Origin: an uncultured Actinomycetes bacterium
Lineage (GTDB): Bacteria > Actinomycetota > Acidimicrobiia > Acidimicrobiales > RAAP-2
Length of the DNA stretch: 12,531 bases
Direction of reading: 5' to 3'
NCBI GenBank assembly: GCA_903893955.1
Contig: CAITOG010000387.1
Coordinates: 1 to 12,531, forward strand
The notes beneath the pieces are model-generated. The model ran no database searches. It was given only the letters and a program-made list of their open reading frames with translations, and had not been told where the DNA came from. The first letter of the stretch is position 1, and each line of letters opens with the position of its first letter. The position numbers and the translations under genes are program-made. This document shows positions 1-6,369 of the stretch, piece after piece.

Positions 1-835
1 GGATGCCGCCGACGCTGACGGTGGCGAGCGCCGGCGCACCGAGCGAGATGTCAATGGAGCTGGTCGCTTTGATCACCTGGGGTGACCCCGGCTGGATCGA
101 GCCGGCGAAGAGCTGCGCTCCCCCGTTCGACGCGGTGACGATCGTCCAACAGGGTCCTGTCGTCGCCTTGATGGTCACCTCGAAGCTCGACCCGGGGATC
201 GCATAGGTCGCGCTGGTCGCGGTCGAGCTCTCGGGCTGGTAGGACGTGACCTTCGGCGCACTCGTCGAGGTGGTCGTGGAGGAAGCCTTCGTCGTCGATG
301 TGTGGGGATGCGTCGTCGTCGTGCTCTTCGTGCTCGAAGAAGACGATGAGCCGATGAGCGCACCGATCACCACGATCGCGACGATCGCCACACCAGCGAT
401 CGCTCCCACGATGATCTGCCGGTTCTCGAAGCGAGGCCTGCTCTGCATCCGCTCCATGGCCCAGGTTGGTGCCTCGTGGCCTCGCACCTCACCCTGGTCG
501 GCGGCTCGCTCCGCACGACCGATCTCCTCAGAGAAGACCATCCCGTCGCGTGCGGCTGGCGGTGGGCCGACTGCGGTGACCTTCTCGGGCTCCTCGAAGT
601 GGCCATGCAAGATGGCATCAGTCGGGTGCGGCTGACGCAGCTCCTCGAGCTCGGATTGGTCGAGCACCCTCACAGAGGCCGACGCAGCCGGACCACGCAT
701 CTCCTGGAGCGTGTCGAGCGCGTTGCGGTAGCTGTCGATCGAGTGGATCTCGTCTCGTCCTCGCCGCTGCCACAACAAGACGGCGATCACCACGACGATG
801 GCGATGATGATTACGAGGCCGACGACGGTGCGCAC
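1..835 (-). CDS. Membrane protein with RodZ C-terminal (DUF4115-like) domain, 3' end cut by window
   Basis: About 278 codons are visible from a GTG at 835-833; the stop lies beyond the window. Residues 3-22 form a membrane segment followed by WQRRGR. A soluble acidic stretch (about 27-135) comes next, then a second membrane segment (about 138-160), a Ser/Thr-rich linker (160-200), and a beta-rich domain. That domain has CWTIV, a GGAQLFAG turn, then SIDISLGAP, the pattern of the periplasmic domain of RodZ-type cell-shape proteins. No helix-turn-helix is present, so this is not a standard RodZ. The first in-frame stop upstream is the stop of the epimerase gene, 45 bases away. GGGAG directly abuts the GTG, too close for a normal ribosome site; TTAGAT six bases before the GTG is a poor -10 match. 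The function is unknown, probably in the envelope. The reading frame is certain; the domain call is by eye. Confidence 0.78.
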   Translation of the reverse strand, partial: MRTVVGLVIIIAIVVVIAVLLWQRRGRDEIHSIDSYRNALDTLQEMRGPAASASVRVLDQSELEELRQPHPTDAILHGHFEEPEKVTAVGPPPAARDGMVFSEEIGRAERAADQGEVRGHEAPTWAMERMQSRPRFENRQIIVGAIAGVAIVAIVVIGALIGSSSSSSTKSTTTTHPHTSTTKASSTTTSTSAPKVTSYQPESSTATSATYAIPGSSFEVTIKATTGPCWTIVTASNGGAQLFAGSIQPGSPQVIKATSSIDISLGAPALATVSVGGI

Positions 836-880
836 CTCCCTATCTAACCCGATACCGAGGGCGCTGGCTGACGAGGGTTC

Positions 881-1432
881 TCAGGTGCGCAAGCCGTAGG
901 TGGGGCGACGCCCCTCGGGGATCTCGGCGACGCTGGGGTTGGTCCGGTCGCGCTCTGAGACCACCGGCGCATCGACGCCCCAGTCGATGCCCAATGCAGG
1001 GTCATCGAACGCGACGCCGAGCTCATCGGCAGGGTTGTGATAGCCGTCGACGAGATACCAGAGCAGCACGTCGCTCAACGCAGCGAAGCCATGCGCGACG
1101 CCCGGAGGGATGAACAGGCCACGCTCTTCGGTGCCGTCGAGATCGATGACCATCGTGGCCCCCTCGGTCGGTGAGCCGACACGAAGATCCGCCAGGGCCA
1201 CGCGAGCGGTCCCTCGAAGCACGTACCAGTAGTCAGCCTGGTGCAGGTGGTAGTGCAAGCCGACCAAGGAGCCGGCGACCTTCTCAGATCGGTTCGCCTG
1301 CACCATCTCTCGGCCCAGCGGCAGCCATGACCGGCGATAGGTCTCGACGAACCTGCCTCTGTCGTCGCCGTGGACGACTGGCTCGATGAGCTCGACGTCA
1401 GAGATGGGTGTCGGGTGATAGGTGGGTGCCAC
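881..1432 (-). CDS. RmlC-like dTDP-sugar 3,5-epimerase (cupin)
   Basis: 183 residues, normal for RmlC. Recognisable blocks are DDRGRF (23-28), GLHYH (58-62), ADLRVGSPTEG (81-91), IPPGVAHGF (108-116), FDDPALGIDW (142-151) and SERD (159-162). The catalytic His (H60) and Asp (D162) are kept. The positions of the usual RGLH arginine, active-site lysine and first catalytic tyrosine appear to be V58, D67 and W125, although Y131 is kept. It is therefore RmlC-family, but the substrate or reaction may differ from TDP-4-keto-6-deoxyglucose epimerisation to the rhamnose precursor. No rmlA, rmlB or rmlD is in view. The GTG at 1432 is preferred to longer upstream starts because those run into the flavin reductase gene, and a TACACT box lies eight bases before this GTG. 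It lies 22 bases after the flavin reductase stop. Confidence 0.85.
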   Translation of the reverse strand: MAPTYHPTPISDVELIEPVVHGDDRGRFVETYRRSWLPLGREMVQANRSEKVAGSLVGLHYHLHQADYWYVLRGTARVALADLRVGSPTEGATMVIDLDGTEERGLFIPPGVAHGFAALSDVLLWYLVDGYHNPADELGVAFDDPALGIDWGVDAPVVSERDRTNPSVAEIPEGRRPTYGLRT

Positions 1433-1440
1433 GGACTCAG

Positions 1441-1446
1441 AGTGTA
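1441..1446 (-). promoter_or_regulatory. -10 box (TACACT) for leaderless epimerase transcript
   Basis: TACACT on the minus strand ends eight bases before the GTG of the RmlC-like gene, which would put the transcript start at or within two bases of the start codon. No Shine-Dalgarno or clear -35 is visible. It sits just after the stop of the flavin reductase gene, so the epimerase could be transcribed separately from the operon upstream. Confidence 0.55.
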
Positions 1447-1454
1447 CTGGTTGC

Positions 1455-1943
1455 CTAGGCGGTGAAGCTGCCGAAGCCGCTGCGGTAGTAGAGCAGCGGG
1501 ACCCCGTCGCCAAGGCCGAGGTCCACGACGCGCCCGATCACCAGCTCGTGATCCCCTGCCTCATGGATCAGCTCGAGGCTGCAATCGATGTAGGCCAGCG
1601 CGCCGTCGAGGACAGGTGCCCCGTTGCTGCCGTGCGTCCAGCCGACTCCCTGGAACTTGTCGGCACCAGGCGCGGCGAACGCCCGGCACAGCGCTTCTTG
1701 CCCATCAGCGAGGATGTTGACGCAGAAGGCCCCAGCGTCTTTCATGCGCGGCCAGCTCGTCGAGCTCTTCGAGGGGGCCAGCGCGATCAGCGGCGGGTCG
1801 AGCGACAGTGACGTGAAGGACTGACACGTGAATCCGACAGGTGTGCCCTGCTCCATCGCCGTCACGATCGTCACGCCTGAGGCGAAGTGTCCGAGCACCT
1901 CTTTGAAGCGAGCTCGGTCGATCGCCGTCCCCTCGCCGCTCAC
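1455..1943 (-). CDS. Flavin reductase-like FMN-binding protein
   Basis: 162 residues, the usual size for the short-chain flavin reductases (HpaC/HsaB type) that supply reduced flavin to a partner monooxygenase. Family blocks are HFASGVTIVTA (19-29), GFTCQSFTSLSLDPPLI (37-53), the AGAFCVNIL strand (70-78), LDGALAYIDC (112-121), GDHELVIGRV (130-139) and LLYYRSGF (150-157). It starts with GTG at 1943 inside a GTGA overlap with the stop of the MBL hydrolase gene, so the two are translationally coupled and presumably made together. No partner monooxygenase is encoded in the window, so the acceptor is unknown; the protein could also be a stand-alone flavin-binding oxidoreductase. Confidence 0.9.
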   Translation of the reverse strand: MSGEGTAIDRARFKEVLGHFASGVTIVTAMEQGTPVGFTCQSFTSLSLDPPLIALAPSKSSTSWPRMKDAGAFCVNILADGQEALCRAFAAPGADKFQGVGWTHGSNGAPVLDGALAYIDCSLELIHEAGDHELVIGRVVDLGLGDGVPLLYYRSGFGSFTA

Positions 1944-2800
1944 GTCGTCGCTCGAGAGATCGTGAGGGACATTGACTCTCTCGCCGCGAAGATCTCCTCG
2001 AGCGACGATGCGGCTGGGAGCCGTCGGGCCGACTCCTCGAGATCCCGCAACCTCGCGTCATCGTGGCTCGGGTCGTGGTGGAAGAGACCGAGCCGCCGAG
2101 CCCCTGCCGCCGCGGCGACATGGACGGCGTAGGCGACGGTCGAGTGGCCCCAGTCGCTCTTGGCCGCGAACTCCTCTTCGTCGTACTGCGCGTCGTGCAG
2201 CAGCAGGTCCACGCCGTCACACAGCTCGAGCACGCTCTCCGCGATCCCCATCCGGTCGAGCGGAGCCTGGTGATCTGGCAGATAGGCGAGCGACAGCCCA
2301 CCGTGCTCGACACGAAAGCCGAGGGTGAGGTCGGTATGCGGGATGTAGCGGGCTGTCACCTTGACATCATCGAGCATGAAGTCGTCGTCGCCGACCTCAT
2401 TGAGCTTCACCTCGCCGCGGAACTCCTTCATCTGCACCGGGAAGAACGGGGGTGTCACAGCCGAGGCGACGAGCTCCGCCAGCGGGACCGAACCCTGACG
2501 CGGTCCATAGATCTCGACGATGGCCCCGGGATCCTCCAGTGGACCGAAGAATGGCAATCCGAGGAGGTGGTCGTAGTGCAGGTGGGTCAGGAGGATGTGG
2601 GCGTGGACGGGCCGTCCGGACTCCTGGAGTCGCGGCGCCAACGTCGCCCCGAGCGAGCGAAGCCCAGTGCCTGCGTCAAGGATCAGCGGCTCATCGGCGC
2701 CGGTGTTGACGAGCACGCAGCTCGTGCTGCCTCCGAACTCGTTGTAGCAGTCGCCGGAGCAGGGGCACGACCCTCGGGCGCCAAAGAAGGTGACTTCCAC
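1940..2800 (-). CDS. Metallo-beta-lactamase-fold metal-dependent hydrolase
   Basis: 286 residues from the GTG at 2800. It opens with the FFGARGSCPC strand-turn seen at the start of the PhnP/class-II phosphodiesterase-like branch. The HxHxDH metal motif is HLHYDH at 73-78. Further likely ligands are H155 (IPHTD), D176 or H177 (LPDH), D203 (HDAQY), H219 (GHST) and H241/H242 (LFHHDP). A cysteine-rich patch (CPCSGDCYN) sits near the N-terminus. The substrate cannot be read from sequence; phosphodiester or cyclic nucleotide hydrolysis is possible for this branch. A longer reading from a GTG at 2809 exists, but TATCGT seven bases before the 2800 GTG and the family's usual N-terminus favour the shorter one. 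The stop overlaps the flavin reductase start. Confidence 0.88.
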   Translation of the reverse strand: MEVTFFGARGSCPCSGDCYNEFGGSTSCVLVNTGADEPLILDAGTGLRSLGATLAPRLQESGRPVHAHILLTHLHYDHLLGLPFFGPLEDPGAIVEIYGPRQGSVPLAELVASAVTPPFFPVQMKEFRGEVKLNEVGDDDFMLDDVKVTARYIPHTDLTLGFRVEHGGLSLAYLPDHQAPLDRMGIAESVLELCDGVDLLLHDAQYDEEEFAAKSDWGHSTVAYAVHVAAAAGARRLGLFHHDPSHDDARLRDLEESARRLPAASSLEEIFAARESMSLTISRATT

Positions 2801-2807
2801 GAGTCCC

Positions 2808-2813
2808 ACGATA
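2808..2813 (-). promoter_or_regulatory. -10 box (TATCGT) for leaderless MBL hydrolase transcript
   Basis: TATCGT on the minus strand is followed by seven bases and then the GTG at 2800. The box overlaps the alternative GTG at 2809, so if it is the promoter that earlier codon would lie upstream of the transcript. No Shine-Dalgarno precedes either GTG. Confidence 0.5.
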
Positions 2814-2831
2814 CCGAAGGCCGCCCGGGGT

Positions 2832-2837
2832 TAGGTT
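2832..2837 (+). promoter_or_regulatory. -10 box (TAGGTT) for leaderless epoxide hydrolase transcript
   Basis: TAGGTT is followed by six bases (TGGCGG) and then the ATG at 2844, the exact spacing expected if transcription begins on the start codon. It faces away from the minus-strand box at 2808-2813, so a single polymerase footprint would cover both. Confidence 0.55.
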
Positions 2838-2843
2838 TGGCGG

Positions 2844-3713
2844 ATGGCTGACTTTGAGATTCAGGCGAACAACATGACCTTCAGGGGGATCGAGGAGGGT
2901 CCGGCAGACGGCCCGATCGCCCTGCTCCTGCATGGCTTCCCAGACTCGCATCACACCTGGCGCCATCTCATGGGTCCGCTGGCCGATGCCGGGTATCGAG
3001 CCATCGCTCCGGCCATGCGCGGCTACGCCCCGAGCGACGTCCCAGCAGACGGTCGGTACCAGACCGCCGCGCTCTCTCTCGATGCGATCGCGCTGACCGA
3101 GGCTTTGGGGGGTGACGAGCGCGCGGTGCTGATCGGACACGACTGGGGTGCAATCGCGACCTACGGCGCTGTGGCATGGTCCCCAGGGACATGGCGCAAG
3201 GCCGTTGCGATGGCGGTGCCGCCGACCTCGGCCGTCGCCGAGGCATTCCTGCGCTACGACCAGCTCCAGCGCAGCTGGTACATGTTCTTCTTCCAGAATC
3301 CGCTGGCCGACTTCGTCGTCCCGATGGACGACCTCGCCTTCATCGATCGCCTGTGGGCCGACTGGTCTCCTGGGTACCCTGCGTCCATCGACATCGCCAA
3401 CGTCAAGGCGGCACTTCGCGAGCCTGAGCGGATCGCCGCTGCCCTCGGCTACTACCGGGCCATGTTCAACCCAGACCTCCACGATCCCGACCTCGCAGAG
3501 GTCCAAGACGCACTCGCCCTCCCCACGCCGATCCCGACGCTCTACCTCCACGGAGAGATCGACGGCTGCTTCGGACTCGACTCGATCGGCGACCCGCTCT
3601 CAGTCCTGCCGGCTGGCTCAGGTCTCGAGATCATCGAGGGGGCTGGCCACTTCCTGCACCTCGAGAAGCCTGATGCCGTGGCAGCCGAGATCCTCGGGTT
3701 CCTCGAGGACTGA
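2844..3713 (+). CDS. Epoxide hydrolase-type alpha/beta hydrolase
   Basis: 289 residues, a complete alpha/beta hydrolase with a cap. HGFP (30-33) supplies the oxyanion-hole turn. GHDWG (98-102) places D100 as nucleophile, which separates it from esterases that use Ser. D240 (LHGEID) is the likely acid and H269 (GAGHFLHLEKP) the base. Cap tyrosines Y146 (SWYMFFFQ) and Y203 or Y204 (GYYRAMF) fit the pair that polarises the epoxide oxygen. The expected reaction is cytosolic hydrolysis of an epoxide to a diol through an alkyl-enzyme ester; a haloalkane or haloacid dehalogenase role is less likely given the tyrosine pair. It is divergent from the MBL hydrolase with 43 bases between the starts, and ends three bases from the convergent mutY stop. 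Confidence 0.88.
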   Translation: MADFEIQANNMTFRGIEEGPADGPIALLLHGFPDSHHTWRHLMGPLADAGYRAIAPAMRGYAPSDVPADGRYQTAALSLDAIALTEALGGDERAVLIGHDWGAIATYGAVAWSPGTWRKAVAMAVPPTSAVAEAFLRYDQLQRSWYMFFFQNPLADFVVPMDDLAFIDRLWADWSPGYPASIDIANVKAALREPERIAAALGYYRAMFNPDLHDPDLAEVQDALALPTPIPTLYLHGEIDGCFGLDSIGDPLSVLPAGSGLEIIEGAGHFLHLEKPDAVAAEILGFLED

Positions 3714-3716
3714 GGC

Positions 3717-4637
3717 TCAGGCCAGGCGCAGGCCACCACGTGTGCGCTCGAGCAGGCCGTCGGCGACAAGGCCAGCTACCGCTGTGGTGATCCGCTCATC
3801 GCCGAGCGAGACCGCGAGGTCAGCCAGCTCTGTCGGCCCGATCGGCCCCAATCGCGCACGTGCGAGGACGAGCCCTCGAGCCTCTCGGTTCGAGCCAACG
3901 AAACGCTCCTGCGGCCTGCTGGTCCCCGCTGTCCTCCAGGCAGGATCCGGCAACGGCCATCCCTCACGTGCCCACCGACACGAGCGACGCAGGGGGCACC
4001 CTGCGCAGGTCGGCGTGGCGGTGCACCACCGAGCGCCGAGGTCCAGCATCGACTGGTTGTGAGCCCACCCGTTCCCCTTGGTGAGGAGCGAGTCGGCGAG
4101 CCGTTGGGCAGCGGTGGCCCCGAGCGGAGCGCCGACAACAGCTCGCGCGAGGACACGAGCCACGTTCGTGTCGACGACGGCCACATCGTCCTCGAAGGCG
4201 AACGCGAGGATCGCGCGTGCGGTGTAGGGGCCGATGCCGGGCAAGGCCAGCAGCCCCTCGAGATCTGAGGGCACCACCCCGTTGTGGTCGGCTGTGATCA
4301 CCTTTGCTGACTCATGGATGGCAACAGCCCGGCGGTGATAGCCGAGCCCTGCCCACGCGGTCACGACGTCAGCTCGACTCGCAGCGGCGCACGTTTCGAC
4401 ATCTGGGAACTGCGACGTGAACCGCTCGAAGGCCGGCGCCACCCTGGCGACCTGAGTCTGCTGAAGCATCACCTCGGCGACGAGGATCAGCCACGGGTCC
4501 CGTGTCCTGCGCCAGGGCAGGTCTCTCTCGACGGTCAGGCGCTGCGCCAACCGCCTGCGCCACCGAGCGACCTGGGCGGCGCTGAGATCAGTCCCAGACG
4601 TCGTCGGTGTAGGGGCGCTGGCGCTGGGGTGCGGCAT
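3717..4637 (-). CDS. mutY: MutY-type A/G-specific adenine DNA glycosylase
   Basis: 306 residues. It removes adenine mispaired with 8-oxoguanine in base excision repair. Visible landmarks are LPWRRTRDPW (40-49), AEVMLQQTQV with catalytic E55 (54-63), GLGYHRRA with the intercalating Y100, the helix-hairpin-helix LPGIGPYTA (132-140), VVDTNVARVLAR with catalytic D156, and a four-cysteine cluster at C205, C211, C214 and C220. The first cysteine spacing is five residues instead of the usual six. The C-terminal tail (about 235-306) has the GSNREARG and DGLLE features of actinobacterial MutY and replaces a full NUDIX-like domain. The ATG at 4637 lies 50 bases inside the dehydratase gene, with GGAAG four bases upstream; a later TTG is possible because the first 25 residues are unconserved-looking. 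It is the last gene of a minus-strand run. Confidence 0.92.
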   Translation of the reverse strand: MPHPSASAPTPTTSGTDLSAAQVARWRRRLAQRLTVERDLPWRRTRDPWLILVAEVMLQQTQVARVAPAFERFTSQFPDVETCAAASRADVVTAWAGLGYHRRAVAIHESAKVITADHNGVVPSDLEGLLALPGIGPYTARAILAFAFEDDVAVVDTNVARVLARAVVGAPLGATAAQRLADSLLTKGNGWAHNQSMLDLGARWCTATPTCAGCPLRRSCRWAREGWPLPDPAWRTAGTSRPQERFVGSNREARGLVLARARLGPIGPTELADLAVSLGDERITTAVAGLVADGLLERTRGGLRLA

Positions 4638-5100
4638 CTCGCTTCCAGACCATCACGCGGCGGCGGAAGTAGCAGACCTCCAGGCCATCCTGGTTGAACC
4701 CCTTGGTCTCGACCGTCACGATGCCCCGGTCGGGCTTCGACTTCGACTCTGCCACCTCGAGCACTCGGGTCTCTGCATAGATGGTGTCGCCGTGGAAGGT
4801 CGGGTTCTTGTGCTGCAGGGTCTCGATCTCGAGGTTGGCGATCGCCGCACCAGAGACATCGGGAACGCTCATGCCGAGGACGAGCGAGTAGACGAGGTTG
4901 CCGACGACGACATTGCGCTTCTGGACGGACTCGTGCTCCGCGAACCACACGTTGGTGTGCAACGGGTGGTGGTTCATCGTGATCATGCAGAAGAGGTGAT
5001 CGTCGTACTCGGTGATGGTCTTGCCAGGCCAATGCTTGAAGACGTCGCCAGGGGTGAAGTCCTCGAGGTAGCGGCCGAACGGGCGGTCGTAGGTGGTCAT
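4588..5100 (-). CDS. MaoC-family dehydratase, probable mesaconyl-CoA hydratase
   Basis: 170 residues with a hot-dog fold. The hydratase signature reads MNHHPLH (42-48). N43 stands where classic MaoC hydratases have Asp and H48 is the conserved His; a TMN-x-HPLH form is typical of the mesaconyl-CoA hydratase branch as I recall it. Other branch features are GMSVPDVS (76-83), ANLEIETLQHKNPTFHGDT (88-106) and the SKSKPDRGIVT block (119-129). The likely reaction is reversible hydration of mesaconyl-CoA to beta-methylmalyl-CoA. The ATG at 5100 is chosen because the 36 extra residues of the longer frame look non-protein and run into the preceding gene. The methylsuccinyl-CoA dehydrogenase-like gene at 6370 would make its substrate. 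It lies 49 bases after the DUF6941-like stop, past a hairpin, and overlaps mutY. Confidence 0.85.
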   Translation of the reverse strand: MTTYDRPFGRYLEDFTPGDVFKHWPGKTITEYDDHLFCMITMNHHPLHTNVWFAEHESVQKRNVVVGNLVYSLVLGMSVPDVSGAAIANLEIETLQHKNPTFHGDTIYAETRVLEVAESKSKPDRGIVTVETKGFNQDGLEVCYFRRRVMVWKRDAAPQRQRPYTDDVWD

Positions 5101-5120
5101 GCGCCAATCGTCGCCGATTT

Positions 5121-5142
5121 GGCCAAGGTTTGCCACTTGGCC
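5121..5142. repeat. Perfect 7-bp inverted repeat upstream of the MaoC gene
   Basis: GGCCAAG (5121-5127) and CTTGGCC (5136-5142) flank an eight-base loop in the 49-base gap between the DUF6941-like stop and the MaoC start. It has no run of T afterwards in the minus-strand direction, so it is not a classic terminator. It could be an operator dyad or an RNA hairpin that sets relative expression of the two genes. Confidence 0.5.
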
Positions 5143-5149
5143 CGTCGGG

Positions 5150-5578
5150 TCACTCGGACAGCGGTGCCCGAGTCGTGAACGAGATGTTGCCGCCCTGCGG
5201 GTGCTCACCGTTGATCACAAAGCGCCACGTGTAGCGGCCGCCGGGAGGGAGTGGAAGCGGTCCGAGGTTGACTGCCATCGGCACGTCGATCGGGGTCCCC
5301 TCAAGGATCCCCTCTGGCTGGCCGATGGCCAGCTCACCGCGGATCTCGATCGGTTGCGTGCCCTCTGGGGTGTCGACCAGAACTGGACGACCGTCTGCAT
5401 CCTCCAAGAAGAGCTCCCAGTGGTGCTCTCGACCGGTCTCGTTCCACGGGATGTCGAGCTTGAGGGCGACGGCCTGCGGCGCGGGCTCTGGCCCGGTGAT
5501 CGACCAGCCACCCCCCATGATGTAGAGCTTGCCATCGGCGACCTGAGCCGCATCTGCGAGGAGCATGGTGACGTTCAC
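5150..5578 (-). CDS. Conserved protein of unknown function (DUF6941-like)
   Basis: 142 residues, no signal peptide or membrane segment. It begins MNVTMLLADAAQVADGKLYI followed by MGGGWS, the opening I associate with a family of small actinobacterial proteins of unknown function (DUF6941). The rest is beta-rich and reads like a single immunoglobulin-like or C2-like sandwich: ALKLDIPW (38-45), HHWELFLEDADGRPV (52-66), IDVPMAVNLGPLPLPPGG (97-114), YTWRFVINGE (116-125). No catalytic motif is visible. GTG at 5578 is the start, supported by TATGGT eight bases upstream; an internal ATG four codons later is the only near alternative. It leads the minus-strand run into the MaoC gene and mutY. Function not assigned. 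Confidence 0.85.
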   Translation of the reverse strand: MNVTMLLADAAQVADGKLYIMGGGWSITGPEPAPQAVALKLDIPWNETGREHHWELFLEDADGRPVLVDTPEGTQPIEIRGELAIGQPEGILEGTPIDVPMAVNLGPLPLPPGGRYTWRFVINGEHPQGGNISFTTRAPLSE

Positions 5579-5586
5579 AAGCCCCG

Positions 5587-5592
5587 ACCATA
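5587..5592 (-). promoter_or_regulatory. -10 box (TATGGT) for leaderless DUF6941-like gene
   Basis: TATGGT on the minus strand is followed by CGGGGCTT (eight bases) and the GTG at 5578. The same bases on the plus strand read GACCAT, six bases before a possible GTG start at 5598 for the divergent methyltransferase, but that match is weaker. Confidence 0.5.
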
Positions 5593-5639
5593 GGAGCGTG
5601 CTGCCCTATGGGCAAGGCAGCCGTCGCGGCGTCGGCTCG

Positions 5640-6359
5640 ATGTGCGAGGCTCATCAGGTGCCAGAGGTTCCAACAGAGGAGTGGCGAGAGCTCAGGGACG
5701 ACGTTTACCGTCGACCGCTCGGCACCGCCCTCCAGCGGCTCGGTGTCGGGCCAGGCTGGCGATGCGTCGATGCAGGCGCCGGACTCGGGGATGTCGCGAT
5801 CGCCCTCGGCCAGCTCGTCGGGCACGAGGGTCGCATCTATGCGGTCGACATCGATCCGGCTGCTCGTGATGCCACCGCAGAGGCCGCCGCAGCGTTCGCC
5901 CAGGTCATCGCACTGACCCAGGCGGTCGAGGATCTGCTGCTGCCTGAGGCCGTCGACCTCGCGTTCTGCCGATTCCTCCTGCTCCACGTGCACAGCCCGC
6001 TCGGCGCACTTCGTTCGATGGCCGCAGCGGTGCGACCCGGAGGCTGGGTCGTCGCCCAGGAGCCGATCACCTCGGGAGGACGGATCGACGGCCAGCCGTT
6101 CTCCTTCCCCGATGCCAAGCACCCAGACATCGGCGCGCTCCTCCCCAGCCTGGTGCGCGACGTCGGCCTCGAGCTCGTGGACGCATGGGCCGAAGCCCCG
6201 GCAGGCGCTGGGCCTGGACCAGTTGCCGCCTACCTCGAGGAGCTCACCGACGTCGACCCGGGAGACGCCGCCATCGTTCTCCCGCCGCTGGTGACCGTGC
6301 TCGCTCGACGCCCGGACCACGCTGCAGGGGGCGAACCGGGCGTCGTCATCGGCGACTAG
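5640..6359 (+). CDS. Class I SAM-dependent methyltransferase
   Basis: 239 residues from the ATG at 5640. Motif I is VDAGAGLGDV (43-52), the glycine loop that binds SAM; motif II acid is in YAVDID (68-72); motif VI-like DLAFCRFLLLHV (106-117) and RPGGWVVAQEP (132-142) follow in the right order. This is the UbiE/Methyltransf_11 layout. The substrate is unknown. The start is uncertain: ATG 5640 has neither Shine-Dalgarno nor -10 box, while GTG 5598 (253 residues) has a GACCAT six bases upstream. A still longer reading from 5565 would overlap the divergent gene. The stop codon TAG is shared with the -10 box of the dehydrogenase gene that begins ten bases later, so the two can be transcribed together or apart. 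Confidence 0.85.
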   Translation: MCEAHQVPEVPTEEWRELRDDVYRRPLGTALQRLGVGPGWRCVDAGAGLGDVAIALGQLVGHEGRIYAVDIDPAARDATAEAAAAFAQVIALTQAVEDLLLPEAVDLAFCRFLLLHVHSPLGALRSMAAAVRPGGWVVAQEPITSGGRIDGQPFSFPDAKHPDIGALLPSLVRDVGLELVDAWAEAPAGAGPGPVAAYLEELTDVDPGDAAIVLPPLVTVLARRPDHAAGGEPGVVIGD

Positions 6360-6362
6360 TTT
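6357..6362 (+). promoter_or_regulatory. -10 box (TAGTTT) for leaderless acyl-CoA dehydrogenase transcript
   Basis: TAGTTT is followed by seven bases (CTCCGCC) and the ATG at 6370. Its first three bases are the stop codon of the methyltransferase. No Shine-Dalgarno is present in the ten-base gap. Confidence 0.55.
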
Positions 6363-6369
6363 CTCCGCC

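Noticed and set aside
246..847. Two plus-strand frames (129 and 123 codons) at the window start
   Set aside because: The minus-strand frame through this region is continuous for 278 codons with two membrane segments and a RodZ-type domain, which explains the region better.
2063..2851. 262-codon plus-strand frame opposite the MBL hydrolase
   Set aside because: It is antisense to a gene with clear HxHxDH motifs, and no domain is recognisable in the translation.
2691..3551. 286-codon minus-strand frame opposite the epoxide hydrolase
   Set aside because: The plus-strand gene has a full catalytic triad and cap tyrosines; the antisense product has no recognisable motif.
3148..4062. 304-codon plus-strand frame
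   Set aside because: It is out of frame within the epoxide hydrolase and antisense to mutY; the Arg/Ser/Pro-rich translation is typical of a shadow frame.
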